Positions 8,517-17,545 are shown, counted from the stretch's first letter. The stretch: 64,000 nt of DNA from JADGRA01 sp052143535 (GCA_052143535.1 JBKQSS010000093.1:1-64000), one strand, 5' to 3'. Notes: generated by a model from the letters alone, not told the origin. A program made the numbers and translations.

Positions 8517-10181
8517 ATGACGACAGTCCGAACCCCTGACGAGTGGGATGCGATTGTGGTCGGGTCCGGTGCAACAGGCGGAGCTGCCGCACGACAGCTG
8601 ACTGGCGCCGGCCTCCGTATTTTGGTCCTCGAGGCGGGCGCTCCAGTGAATGGGCGCTCGGATTACGGGTCCTTCTTTTCCAACGGCTGCAAACAGCTCT
8701 ACCGCCACTTCTTCTCCCACCGGCAGGACGTCCAGAAGAGTCACCCGACGTACTGGGCCACCAATCCGGACTTCTTTATCGATGACGTCGACAACCCCTA
8801 CACCACGCCAGCTGACATGCCGTTTCGATGGATTCGGTCGCGTCGAGTGGGCGGTCGTTCGCTCGTCTGGGACGCGGTAACGCCGCGATTCTCAGACTTC
8901 GACTTCAAGGCCGCAAGCCGCGACGGCTTTGGCGCGGACTGGCCAATCAGCCACGCCGACCTCGCGCCCTACTACGGCGACTTGGAACGTTTCTACGGAG
9001 TCCACGGTGCCAGGGACGGACTGCCGCAAATACCGGACGGAGACTTTCGAGACCCTCGCCCGATGACGCCAGCCGAGGTCGTCTTTAAGGACCGGGTCGA
9101 GCGCACTTTCGCGGATCGCCGAGTCATCATTTCCCGTGGTTTATGGGCCCGCCGGCCACCTGACCGTGGAGAGTCCCTGTCTCGGATTTCCAGTCCCGCC
9201 ACGACGCTTCGTGCGGCCCACGCAACTGGGCGGATGACTCTCCGGAGCAACGCCGTTGTTGCACGTGTCCTCGTGGACGCGGATGGGCGGCGCGCCACCG
9301 GGGTTGAATTTGTCGATGGGTTGACTCTCAAAACGGAGGAAGCGCGAGCCAAGCTGGTCGTCTTGTGTGCGTCCTCTCTCGAAAGTGTCCGACTCCTGAT
9401 GAACTCGACCAGTTCTGCACACCCGGCCGGTATCGGCGCTTCGTCCGGTGTGCTCGGGCACTACGTGATGGACCACAGCGCCGGCAACGTCTACTTCTAC
9501 ATGCCGGACGTGAAGGACACTGGGGGGCCATACGAGTTGCTCGGAAGCGACAGCATCATGATTCCCCGCTATCAGAACCTCGGGGCGAAGAGAGAAGCTT
9601 ACCTGCGAGGATTCGGTATCTGGGGCGGTATTCAACGGCTTCCGGTGCCGGCCTTCCTGCGACGCCACCCGGATGTGGCGTTCGGCTTTCTCTGCGCGCG
9701 TTCGGAGGTCCTGCCACACTACGACAACCGCATCGAGCTCGACTCGAACATCCGTGACCGGTGGGGCATCCCGGCAGCGCACGTTGTGTGTGAGTGGAAG
9801 AAGGAGGACCTCGTCTTGGCAGAGGCGGGTCGCCAGGCCGCACGGGAAATCGTCGAGGCGGCTGGTGGAAAATGCGCAGATGTGACGGACATTTTTTACA
9901 CCCCTCTGGTCAAAGGCCACATCAACAGGATGCAAAAGGAGTGGACATTGTCTACGCCGGGGATGTTTGCCCACGAGGTGGGCGGGGCTCGGATGGGCTC
10001 GGACTCGAAGAATTCGGTGCTTGACCCGTTTTGCGCTTGCTGGGAGGTGAAGAACCTCCTCGTCACCGACGGGGCCTGCTGGCCCACCTCTGGGTGGCAG
10101 AACCCGACGCTCACTGAGATGGCCGTCACCGCCCGTGCCTGCGACGAGGCTGTTCGCGCGCTCAAACGCGGAGACGCTTAG
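8517..10181 (+). CDS. GMC family FAD-dependent oxidoreductase
   Basis: Flavoenzyme of 554 residues in the glucose-methanol-choline family. The ADP-binding motif VVGSGATGG is at residues 14-22, the family conserved segment RRVGGRSLVWDAVTPRFSDF follows near residue 105, and the C-terminal domain has HEVGGARMG and PTSGWQNPTLTEMAVTA, where the catalytic His/Asn pair of this family is found. No export signal is seen. Members oxidise alcohols or the sugar ring, often the C3 position of glycosides or inositols. It abuts the upstream aldo/keto reductase gene with no intergenic base, implying coupled expression and a shared pathway. Confidence 0.93.
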   Translation: MTTVRTPDEWDAIVVGSGATGGAAARQLTGAGLRILVLEAGAPVNGRSDYGSFFSNGCKQLYRHFFSHRQDVQKSHPTYWATNPDFFIDDVDNPYTTPADMPFRWIRSRRVGGRSLVWDAVTPRFSDFDFKAASRDGFGADWPISHADLAPYYGDLERFYGVHGARDGLPQIPDGDFRDPRPMTPAEVVFKDRVERTFADRRVIISRGLWARRPPDRGESLSRISSPATTLRAAHATGRMTLRSNAVVARVLVDADGRRATGVEFVDGLTLKTEEARAKLVVLCASSLESVRLLMNSTSSAHPAGIGASSGVLGHYVMDHSAGNVYFYMPDVKDTGGPYELLGSDSIMIPRYQNLGAKREAYLRGFGIWGGIQRLPVPAFLRRHPDVAFGFLCARSEVLPHYDNRIELDSNIRDRWGIPAAHVVCEWKKEDLVLAEAGRQAAREIVEAAGGKCADVTDIFYTPLVKGHINRMQKEWTLSTPGMFAHEVGGARMGSDSKNSVLDPFCACWEVKNLLVTDGACWPTSGWQNPTLTEMAVTARACDEAVRALKRGDA

Positions 10182-10295
10182 TGTCCGTTACCTGGCTCGG
10201 TTGAAGCTGGCAGCCTGCGGGCCTGCACAGCATCTTTGAAGTCTCGTACAAACATCAACGGCCCCGCCCCGCACCGTACTGGTTCAGCCCAGACA

Positions 10296-10685
10296 TCAGT
10301 AGGGCGGCGGCATGCCCCCGCCGGAACCGCTGCAGTCTTGCGTTGATGAGGGACAGCAGGCCAACACATTCTTGTTGGCGTTCATGGTCACTGTGGTTGA
10401 CATGTTCATGTCTTGACCGCCACTCGCGCCGTCGGTTCCCGTCCAATACCCCCAGACAAAGCCACTCATCGGCGAGGCCTGCAGAGCCACCACCACGCCT
10501 GCGTCAAAGCTCTCAGAAGGACTGTAGGGAACGCCGTTCTCCGTAATCGAGCACCAGTTGAGGTAGTCGTTGATGCTCAGCAGGCAACACCCAGCATCAG
10601 GGGTGCCGCCCCCGGCAGACGGCATTCCCGATGTACCGCAACAAGTTAGAACCAAGAGCACAACCGGAAGCAGAAGCCTCTTCAT
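10296..10685 (-). CDS. Lipoprotein with an InlB B-repeat-like domain
   Basis: Lipoprotein of 129 residues. The signal peptide MKRLLLPVVLLVLTCC has candidate lipidation cysteines 15/16. The mature part contains one copy of a motif typical of divergent InlB B-repeats: a strand ending FVWGYWTG, then a polar loop and STTVTMNANKNV. Two CC pairs in the mature chain (GCCLLS and ACCPS) suggest disulphides. Start 10685 is supported by GGAGG about 8 bases upstream; an ATG five codons earlier is possible. Function unknown; such repeats usually sit in surface proteins. Confidence 0.72.
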   Translation of the reverse strand: MKRLLLPVVLLVLTCCGTSGMPSAGGGTPDAGCCLLSINDYLNWCSITENGVPYSPSESFDAGVVVALQASPMSGFVWGYWTGTDGASGGQDMNMSTTVTMNANKNVLACCPSSTQDCSGSGGGMPPPY

Positions 10686-10945
10686 CGCCGTGTCCTCCAA
10701 GGACTAGGACACCCGTCGGAGAGAGTGTTGCGCGGCGTGACGCAGCGCGGCGCGCGAGACAACGTCGCAACATTCCTTGTCGTTTCTGGCGGGCGTTTCG
10801 CCACAAAGAGGCCATTCGCCTCGCCTGGTGTCGAAGGTGCGAGCAAGCGCAGCCGGAGGGCTCGAGCTCGGGAACTGTCTTTCGAGATCGCGCCGAGGTC
10901 CGAGCTCGAGCGGCACCTAGCACCCGGGCGGGGTTGGGAGGATTG

Positions 10946-12277
10946 CTACTGGCCAGGCTTTCCGAGCAGCTCGAGTGCCGCCGCCGTCAACGCAGTGGTG
11001 CCAGTCCGAAGGGTGGGCGCCCGGTCCGGCGCGAAGAGGGCCGAGTGGACATTGGGTACGGTTGTTCCCTCCTGCCGAGCCTTCTTCAGGGCCGCCGGCT
11101 CGGCTGCCCCGAGGAAAATGTACACCGACGGGACGCCAGCAGCCCTTCCGAAGACACCGAAGTCCTCGGAGGCCATCATCGGCTGGCCATCTACGACGGC
11201 GGAATCACCCAGCGCTCGGCGAAGGGCCATTGTCACCCGTTCGCTCAGCTTCGGATCGTTGTACAGGGCTAAGGCAGACTGCTCCTTGAGCACCAGAACA
11301 CTCGGCTCTCTTGGAGCCTGCGCCGCTACAGCCTCTGCCTTGGCGATCCGCTCAACGGCCGATAGCAGCTGCTTCTGAACTTCAGGTTTGTACGAGCGGA
11401 TGGTGAGTTGGAGCTTTACCTCGTCGGGGATGATGTTGTGCTTCGTGCCGCCGTGAATGGAGCCAACGGTGACGACAGCTGGGTCGAGTGGGTTGACCTC
11501 GCGCGCAACAATGGTTTGCAGCGCCACCACGGTTCGAGCGGCGATGACCACCGGGTCGATAGTGAGGTGCGGCAAAGCGCCGTGCCCTCCCTTGCCGTAG
11601 ATGGTGATGTCGACCATGTCCACATTGGCCATAGCAAATCCCGACACGACGGCGACTTCACCGGCTGGGTAAGAGCTCGTGTCGTGAACGGCAATACAGG
11701 CATCCGGACGGGGGAACCGCGTGAGTAGCCCGTCCTCCACCATCATGGTTGCGCCGTGACCCAACTCCTCCGCCGGCTGACCGACAAACACCAGCGTGCC
11801 CCTCCAGGCCTCCTTGGCATGCGCGAGAAGAGTCGCCGCGCCAACCCAGGAAGTCATGTGGATGTCGTGGCCACAAGCATGCATGACGGGAATCGCAGTG
11901 CCGGTTTCGCCGGCAAATGTCGCGGTGCTGGCATACGGCAGACCAGTGGCCTCCTTGATGGGGAGGGCATCCAGCTCAGTTCTCACCAGTACGGTTGGCC
12001 CCTGTCCGTTTCGAAGGACACCGACGACGCCGGTCCCGCCGACGCGTTCTGTGACGTCAAATCCAAGGGCGCGAAGCCGCGCAGCCAGCTTCGCGGCGGT
12101 CTTCTCCTCATGGAGCGACAGCTCGGGATTGCGGTGGAGGTCTTGGTAGAGGCTGTCTAGGGAAGGGTATAGAGCGTCGAGACCGGCCAGAGTCGTTCCT
12201 GCCGGCGCTGCCCCTGCTCCCGCTCCCCTTCCGATGAGCACGAGGAAAAGTAGAGAAGAGAGAAGGCGCTTGCCCAT
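10946..12277 (-). CDS. Exported M20 family amidohydrolase (hippurate hydrolase/AbgB-like)
   Basis: Zinc-dependent peptidase/amidohydrolase of 443 residues that probably cleaves N-acyl amino acids or similar amides. Residues 1-24 form a signal peptide, so it acts outside the cytoplasm. Metal-binding elements are visible: HACGHDIH at 133-140, GQPAEELGHGA around 178, and SEDFGVF near the C-terminus; the dimerisation domain starts at GKGGHGALPH. Its start lies only 18 bases after the stop of the MocR regulator gene, so both are one transcript and the enzyme is likely controlled by that regulator. Unlike most cytoplasmic HipO/AbgB enzymes it is exported. Confidence 0.92.
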   Translation of the reverse strand: MGKRLLSSLLFLVLIGRGAGAGAAPAGTTLAGLDALYPSLDSLYQDLHRNPELSLHEEKTAAKLAARLRALGFDVTERVGGTGVVGVLRNGQGPTVLVRTELDALPIKEATGLPYASTATFAGETGTAIPVMHACGHDIHMTSWVGAATLLAHAKEAWRGTLVFVGQPAEELGHGATMMVEDGLLTRFPRPDACIAVHDTSSYPAGEVAVVSGFAMANVDMVDITIYGKGGHGALPHLTIDPVVIAARTVVALQTIVAREVNPLDPAVVTVGSIHGGTKHNIIPDEVKLQLTIRSYKPEVQKQLLSAVERIAKAEAVAAQAPREPSVLVLKEQSALALYNDPKLSERVTMALRRALGDSAVVDGQPMMASEDFGVFGRAAGVPSVYIFLGAAEPAALKKARQEGTTVPNVHSALFAPDRAPTLRTGTTALTAAALELLGKPGQ

Positions 12278-12295
12278 GGTGATGCCCCTGTTGCG

Positions 12296-13795
12296 TTAGC
12301 CTGGCCGAAACGACGTGGACGACGCATGGGCGGCCACGGTTTCTAGCGCTATCGCAAGTTCAGCCACTCCGCGCCGTATTTCGGCCACGCCCACCGCTGC
12401 GAACCCCAATTGCAACCCCTCTCTTGACATCGGTCTCCGGCTGTAGCGGCCGACTGGAACCACCTCCACGCCGCGTTGTGCGGCCGCCGCCGATGCAGAC
12501 TCGGCATTAATCCCGGCAGACAACCAGCCGACGGTTTGCAACCCGGCTTCAACGCTTGACATGTCCAGCAGCCCGTCGAGCCTCTCGCGAGCACCCTCAA
12601 GCAGAGCAGCGAGCCGTTCGGCGTATATTTCGCGCATCCGCCTGAGGTGACGACTGAAGTGTCCCGCGGTGATGAAGTCGCAAAGCACTGACTGCTCGAG
12701 GAGCGGTGGGTGCCGGTTGGTGATCGATTTGGCGGCAGCGAACACGCTTACCAAGTCTGACGGAACCACCATGTAGGCCAGTCGCAGAGAGGGAAACAGC
12801 ACCTTGCTGAAACTGCCCGCAAAGAGCACTTGCCCGTCCCGATCGAGTCCTTGTAATGCTGGCAGTGGGCGTCCCGAGTAGCGGTACTCGCTGTCGTAGT
12901 CATCCTCGAAGATCAGAGCCCCCGATTTTCTCGCCCACTCGAGTAGCGCCAGTCTCCTTGCGAGAGTCATGGTGATTCCGAGCGGAAATTGGTGGCCAGG
13001 GGTCACGTAGACAAGGCATGCGCCCCGCAAACTAGCGTCTCTCAGCACCATCCCGCCTTCATCCACGGGCGCCCCGTAAATCTTGGCGCCGGCAGCAGAG
13101 AACACGAGACGCGCTCCAAGGTAACCCGGGTCCTCCATGCAAACCCGGTCGCCGGGATTCAGAAGTACCCTGGCGGTCAAATCGAGCGCTTCCTGAACGC
13201 CGGAGACGATGACCACCTGCTCGGGCGCGCACTTCACACCCCGAGAAGCGTTCAAGTAGTCGGCGATGGCGGCGCGCAGGGGCAGGTAGCCGACCGGATC
13301 GCACCCCAGAAGCAGCGGGGCTGAGGCACGGCGCACACGGCGCGCGGCAAGTTGCGCCCACAAGGTCATCGGGAAAACGGTCAGAGCGGGCACGTTTGGA
13401 CGAAAGGCGCGGCTGGGCCGGAGTTCGAACCCGGGAAACAATGTCACGCGACGTGCGTAATCTGAGATGCGACGTTGTTTCGGCGGTGGCGCCGGCTGCG
13501 CTCTCGATCTGACTTGGAGCAACTCCTCGGGAAGGACCTTGCTGACGTATGTGCCAGAGCCGATCGTGCCTTCCACGTAACCCTCGGAGCTCAGCTGCTC
13601 GAAGGCACTGACAACGGTTCCTCGGGAAAGCCCGTACTGGTCGGCGAGCTCGCGCGTGGCTGGCAGTCGTGCGCGGGGGCGGAGTCGGCCCTCTAAAATC
13701 TCCCCCCGCAGTGCCTCATAGAGCCAGCGGCTCGCCGAGAGCTTGGCGCCACGTGAGGGGAGCGTCAGCGGGAATACGCTCGTTCGCTTGGGCAT
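12296..13795 (-). CDS. MocR/PdxR-type transcriptional regulator (GntR-aminotransferase fusion)
   Basis: PLP-binding transcription factor of 499 residues. An N-terminal GntR winged helix spans about residues 20-85 (GEILEGRLRPRARLPATREL, then YGLSRGTVVSAFEQL). A class I aminotransferase-like domain covers about 120-490 and includes SGVQEALDLTARVL, FEDDYDSEYRY and the PLP-lysine region GSFSKVLFPSLRLAYM. MocR proteins regulate their own neighbourhood, often vitamin B6 or amino acid genes, by binding direct repeats. Here it heads an operon with the M20 amidohydrolase and diverges from a DoxX/EamA pair across 72 bases containing repeats. The effector is not evident. Confidence 0.94.
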   Translation of the reverse strand: MPKRTSVFPLTLPSRGAKLSASRWLYEALRGEILEGRLRPRARLPATRELADQYGLSRGTVVSAFEQLSSEGYVEGTIGSGTYVSKVLPEELLQVRSRAQPAPPPKQRRISDYARRVTLFPGFELRPSRAFRPNVPALTVFPMTLWAQLAARRVRRASAPLLLGCDPVGYLPLRAAIADYLNASRGVKCAPEQVVIVSGVQEALDLTARVLLNPGDRVCMEDPGYLGARLVFSAAGAKIYGAPVDEGGMVLRDASLRGACLVYVTPGHQFPLGITMTLARRLALLEWARKSGALIFEDDYDSEYRYSGRPLPALQGLDRDGQVLFAGSFSKVLFPSLRLAYMVVPSDLVSVFAAAKSITNRHPPLLEQSVLCDFITAGHFSRHLRRMREIYAERLAALLEGARERLDGLLDMSSVEAGLQTVGWLSAGINAESASAAAAQRGVEVVPVGRYSRRPMSREGLQLGFAAVGVAEIRRGVAELAIALETVAAHASSTSFRPG

Positions 13796-13801
13796 CCGAA
13801 A

Positions 13802-13847
13802 GTGGTCCAGTCGAAAGTGAGTAAATGGTCCTTATTTTGAGTCCACT
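13802..13847. promoter_or_regulatory. Putative MocR operator in the divergent promoter
   Basis: Three related heptamers lie between the regulator and the DoxX gene: GTGGTCC (13802-13808), ATGGTCC (13825-13831) and, inverted, GTCCACT (13841-13847, reverse complement AGTGGAC). The first two are direct repeats offset by 23 bases, about two helical turns. On the minus strand the third box overlaps a TATAGT (13845-13850), a good -10 match for the regulator gene, suggesting autoregulation. The assignment rests on position and symmetry only. Confidence 0.5.
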
Positions 13848-13867
13848 ATACGTTAGCTTCCCCGACG

Positions 13868-14467
13868 ATGGAACGAGCCAAGACAGCAGTCGGTGCGGCG
13901 GCCGAGGTCATGGTCGCAGCGTCGTGCGCCGCGTTGTCCGGAGCCCAGGGCCTTCCTCCAACTTCAGCTGGACGCAGCAATGCCTTGGAAGCTGCGCCGC
14001 TAGGTTCGGCGGAGCACGCATGGCGCTGCAAGTTGGCGATGCTGTATCTGCGGCTGGCGCTTGGGGTGGGTTTCCTGTCGGGCGTCGCCGACCGCTTCGG
14101 TCTGTGGTCGGGTCGAAACGTTGGATACGGCGACTTCAGGCACTTCGTGCTGTACACGGCCAAAGTCAACTCGTTCATGCCGGCGTTTACGATTCCTTTC
14201 CTCGCTTGGACAGCCACCATCGCCGAGTTCTCCCTGGGGACGGCCCTCGTCCTGGGCATCTGGCTGCGTTGGGCGGCAATTGGGAGCGCGTCACTGCTGG
14301 TCCTGTTCGGGACAGCGATGGCCATTTCTTTCGGGCTCAAATCTCCACTGGATTACTCGGTCTTCTCCGCGTCTGCCGGAGCGATTTTGTTGGCACTGCA
14401 CAAGACCGACGGAGGCGACGCTCGCCCATCCTGCCGGTCTCTATCCCAAAGACAGGACCCCAAGTGA
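13868..14467 (+). CDS. DoxX family membrane protein
   Basis: Predicted four-helix inner-membrane protein of 199 residues in the DoxX superfamily. The core begins at MLYLRLALGVGFLSGVADRF (near residue 58) and contains FLAWTATIAEFSLGTALVLG and SASLLVLFGTAMAISFGLKS, the usual helix 2-3 pattern. DoxX proteins are linked to quinone-related redox and thiol stress functions, but most are uncharacterised. The first 55 residues are not homologous and the ribosome binding site is weak, so the true start could be later. Its TGA stop overlaps the GTG start of the EamA transporter gene, implying translational coupling. Confidence 0.8.
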   Translation: MERAKTAVGAAAEVMVAASCAALSGAQGLPPTSAGRSNALEAAPLGSAEHAWRCKLAMLYLRLALGVGFLSGVADRFGLWSGRNVGYGDFRHFVLYTAKVNSFMPAFTIPFLAWTATIAEFSLGTALVLGIWLRWAAIGSASLLVLFGTAMAISFGLKSPLDYSVFSASAGAILLALHKTDGGDARPSCRSLSQRQDPK

Positions 14468-15426
14468 AAGCGGTTCTTCAGCCCAGTCCGATGGCATCCA
14501 GCTCGTGCTCGGCGGCGAGGCAATTGAAGCCAATCGCTCCGCCCCATGAGCCTGTCACCGGCGCGGACTGGCTTCTTTTAGTGGTGCCTGGAGTTATTTG
14601 GGGGGCGTCCTTCCTCTTCATCGCCGAGGGACTGCGGGCCATTGGACCTAACGGGCTGACGTTCTTTCGAATTCTCGTCGGATTCGCCACGCTCGCCCTC
14701 ATTCCTTCGGCGCGAAGGCCAGTGGCCAGGTCGGACTGGCCCGGGGTCGCGCTCCTCGGAGTGCTCTGGCTTGCCTTCCCCTTGAGTATGTTTCCCTTTG
14801 CCGAGCAGCGCGTGTCTTCTGCGCTAGCGGGAATGCTGAACGGGGCGAACCCCCTTTTTACAGCCGTCGTGGCAGCTGGCCTCACTCGACGAGCACCCTC
14901 GAAGGATGTTGCCACGGGACTCGTGGTGGGACTGGGCGGCACGGTGCTCATTGCCTGGCCATCGCTCGGCGAGGGTCGCAGCAGCGTGGAGGGGGTCCTG
15001 GTCCTTTTGATTCTCGCTGCGGTGGCTTCCTACGGTTTCGCACTCAACCTCGCCCGGCCGCTCCAGCAGCGCAATGGCGCGCTCCCCGTCGTCTGGCGCG
15101 CCCAGGTCGTGGGACTTGCATTGACAGCGCCGCTCGGTTTACCCGAATTGATGTCGGCACGTTGGACGCCAGGTCCCCTGCTGGCGCTCCTCGCACTCGG
15201 AGCGCTCGGGACGGGCATCGCCTACGTTGTCGTCTCGGTTGCCGCCGGCCGGGTTGGACCAACCCGTGCGTCGGCCACCACATTTCTCATCCCCGCGGTA
15301 GCGCTCGCGCTGGGGGTGGTCGTCCGCGGCGAGCACGTTGCGCTCCTCTCTGTAGCCGGAGGGGCGATTTGCATCGTTGGTGCGTGGCTCACCCGCCGTG
15401 CGCAAATTGAGGCTGGAGGGAGCTAG
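14464..15426 (+). CDS. EamA/DMT family drug-metabolite transporter
   Basis: Inner-membrane exporter-type protein of about 320 residues with ten hydrophobic segments and two EamA repeats, starting at WLLLVVPGVIWGASFLFIAE and again near GVLVLLILAAVASYGFALN. Substrate unknown; members export amino acids, amines or related metabolites. I use GTG 14464, which overlaps the upstream DoxX stop as GTGA and has AGGA 6 bases before it; ATG 14491 is the alternative. Divergence from a MocR regulator is a common arrangement for DMT transporters and suggests that the regulator controls it. Confidence 0.9.
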   Translation: MKAVLQPSPMASSSCSAARQLKPIAPPHEPVTGADWLLLVVPGVIWGASFLFIAEGLRAIGPNGLTFFRILVGFATLALIPSARRPVARSDWPGVALLGVLWLAFPLSMFPFAEQRVSSALAGMLNGANPLFTAVVAAGLTRRAPSKDVATGLVVGLGGTVLIAWPSLGEGRSSVEGVLVLLILAAVASYGFALNLARPLQQRNGALPVVWRAQVVGLALTAPLGLPELMSARWTPGPLLALLALGALGTGIAYVVVSVAAGRVGPTRASATTFLIPAVALALGVVVRGEHVALLSVAGGAICIVGAWLTRRAQIEAGGS

Positions 15427-15680
15427 CGCTGCCAAGCTCCTACCCGCCTGCACTCGCTGTTCGAAGGACGGGCGGCGAAAGGACGCTTGGTCAGTCCGTC
15501 AGCCTCTGCCCGACTCTTGAGAATTTATTTGCGCTTCGCGGTGCGGCGCGTCGACGATGCAGGGTGGGGATTGGCAAAGTCTGGCCATGGCGTTATCAAG
15601 CGCGTTCTATTGAGGCCTGTCCTCGATTCCGAGCCCTAGCCAGGTTCTCCGACTTTGCGAGCAGAAGGGACGCCTCGTTG

Positions 15681-16112
15681 GTGCACATTCGCGGCATGCT
15701 GGCAGGAGACTTGCCTCGAGTAAGCGAGCTCTCCGCTCAGCTGGGCTATCCCGTGTCGCACGCGCTTCTTGAGCAGCGATATGCACGAATCACTAGCCAG
15801 AGCGAGAGCGGAGGCCTCTTCATCGGCCTTCACGGCGACCTGGTTGGTGGGTGGATTCATGTGTACCGGGTGCTGCTCCTCGAGTCGGAGCCGTACGCAG
15901 AAGTCGGCGGTCTTGTCGTTGACAAGCTCGCGCGACGGCTCGGAATGGGACGTGCACTCGTGGGAGGAGCTAGGGATTGGGCACAAAAACAGGGTCTCGC
16001 GCGCTTGCGGGTCCGCTCTAACGTGGCGCGCGTCGAGGCGCATGCCTTCTACCCCGCGCTGGGATTTTCTCGGATAAAGACCACACACACCTACGAGCTA
16101 AAGCTGGCATGA
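15681..16112 (+). CDS. GNAT family N-acetyltransferase
   Basis: Acetyl-CoA dependent acetyltransferase of about 143 residues. The order MLAGDLPRVSELSAQLGYP, YAEVGGLVVDKLARRLGMG (acetyl-CoA loop, RRLGMG) and FYPALGFSRIKTTHTY is typical of the fold. Substrate unknown. The frame is open from 15564, but the conserved part begins just after GTG 15681 (TTG 15678 is equally possible); an AAGGGA lies 8-11 bases upstream of these. It is a stand-alone gene, 46 bases before a membrane protein gene in the same direction. Confidence 0.8.
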   Translation: MHIRGMLAGDLPRVSELSAQLGYPVSHALLEQRYARITSQSESGGLFIGLHGDLVGGWIHVYRVLLLESEPYAEVGGLVVDKLARRLGMGRALVGGARDWAQKQGLARLRVRSNVARVEAHAFYPALGFSRIKTTHTYELKLA

Positions 16113-16158
16113 TGAGTTCGCGAAAACTCGACCGCGCGAGGACTGTGGGACGCCCAGC

Positions 16159-16974
16159 ATGGACAATTTCCTCAAACTAGGGCGGCCGTTGTTCGGCGTC
16201 GCGCTAATTGCGTTCGGCGCCGACGATCTGATGTGCGCTCACTTTGGGCTGGCGGTGTCCGGCGTTCCTTGGTTTCCAGCAAGCCCTCCGTGGGGATACC
16301 TCACCGGCCTAGCCTTTATCGCGTCCGGCCTAAGCATAGCCGTCGGCTTCCGAGCACGGCTAAGCGCAATGGTACTGGGCGTTCTATTTTTGCTTTATGC
16401 ACTCCTGGAGGCGCCCGAAGTCATTGCGGATCCGCTGAGTGTCGGCACTCGAACCGTCTTCTTTGAGGCCCTCGCACTGAGCGCTTCGGCCTTGATGCTA
16501 GCCGGGACCCTGCAGAACAAAGGCGAAGGGCTGTCGAAATTCGACAAATTAATCGACCTCGGTCCCTACGTTTTCGGAGTTTCTTCAATTGTATTCGGCA
16601 TTGACCATTTCTTGGTGATCGGCTTCATCGCCAGTTTGGTACCGGGCTGGTTGCCTGGGCATTTGTTTTGGGCGTTCTTGACAGGCATCGCGTTCGTGGC
16701 GGCAGGAATCGCCATTGTCGCCAAGCGGATGGACCGCTGGGCGGCGTTTCTGCTGGGAGTGATGTTTGGGACGTGGTTCATCGTTCTCCACGCCCCTAGA
16801 GTTGTGCACGCGCTCATGTCATACGATCCGAGCGCCCCAGATGAGTGGTCCAGCGCGTTTATCGCGCTCGGTTTATGCGCTGGAAGCTGGATTTGCGCCT
16901 GCTACTCTCAGCAGAGGCGCGGCCGAACGGTTGAACGTCAATGGCTGGGGACTGACGTCGAAGCACGACCGTAG
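16159..16974 (+). CDS. Membrane protein with two tandem DoxX-like halves
   Basis: Predicted inner-membrane protein of 271 residues with about eight helices. The sequence is an internal duplication: residues 6-95 (LGRPLFGVALIAFGADDLM, PWGYLTGLAFIASGLSIAVG, LEAPEVIADP) align with 133-222 (LGPYVFGVSSIVFGIDHFL, FWAFLTGIAFVAAGIAIVAK, LHAPRVVHAL). Each half resembles an uncharacterised DoxX-like four-helix unit. The function is unknown. It lies downstream of the GNAT gene and near another DoxX gene at 13.9 kb. Confidence 0.78.
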   Translation: MDNFLKLGRPLFGVALIAFGADDLMCAHFGLAVSGVPWFPASPPWGYLTGLAFIASGLSIAVGFRARLSAMVLGVLFLLYALLEAPEVIADPLSVGTRTVFFEALALSASALMLAGTLQNKGEGLSKFDKLIDLGPYVFGVSSIVFGIDHFLVIGFIASLVPGWLPGHLFWAFLTGIAFVAAGIAIVAKRMDRWAAFLLGVMFGTWFIVLHAPRVVHALMSYDPSAPDEWSSAFIALGLCAGSWICACYSQQRRGRTVERQWLGTDVEARP

Positions 16975-17026
16975 CCCTGGGACGCCTGCCTATGCCCCGC
17001 CAAGCCTTCTCCTGCTCGGGCCTGAA

Positions 17027-17545
17027 CTAAGTGGACTGGTCGAACGTCGCCGGCAGCTCGCCGAGGAAGTCCCGCTTCCCGATGTCAACGCCCCCTGAAC
17101 GAAGCAGCGCGTAGGCAGTCACGACGTGAAAGAAAAAATTCGGGACGGAGCGCGCCAGCAATGCATCGTCAGCGAACATCGCCTTGCCTGCCGGGTTCTG
17201 GAGCTTGATTGCTGTCTTCGGGGTCACTGCTGCGAAGTCTCGGGCCTGGAACGTGGCGAGATACGCGAGACACTTCTGAACGCGCTCACGGAGCTGTGCC
17301 ATTGTTTGCTCAGTGTCCTCGTGGACAGGCGCCTCCTTGCCGACTAGGCCAGCCGTGGCTCGTTTCGCGCTGTCGCAGGCGATTTGGACCTGGCGGGTGA
17401 AGGGCAGCATGTCGGGGGCCAACCGAGCCGTACAAAAATTGTCAGGGTCGAACTCTTTGGCCTCGGCATATTGCACAGCCTTACCGAGAATGTGGTCGAG
17501 GGCGCGTAGGGTTCGCTCAAACTGCTGGATAATGGCGTAGTACAT
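17027..17545 (-). CDS. DUF1993 domain-containing protein
   Basis: Soluble protein of 172 residues matching the DUF1993 family over its whole length, with FCTARLAPDMLPFTRQVQIA, FAAVTPKTAIKLQNPAGKAM and PNFFFHVVTAYALLRSGGVD, the usual conserved segments. The fold is a DinB-like four-helix bundle; no biochemical role is established. The distance to the next leftward gene upstream (VOC protein, start 18193, stop 17828) is about 280 bases, so it probably has its own promoter. Confidence 0.85.
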   Translation of the reverse strand: MYYAIIQQFERTLRALDHILGKAVQYAEAKEFDPDNFCTARLAPDMLPFTRQVQIACDSAKRATAGLVGKEAPVHEDTEQTMAQLRERVQKCLAYLATFQARDFAAVTPKTAIKLQNPAGKAMFADDALLARSVPNFFFHVVTAYALLRSGGVDIGKRDFLGELPATFDQST

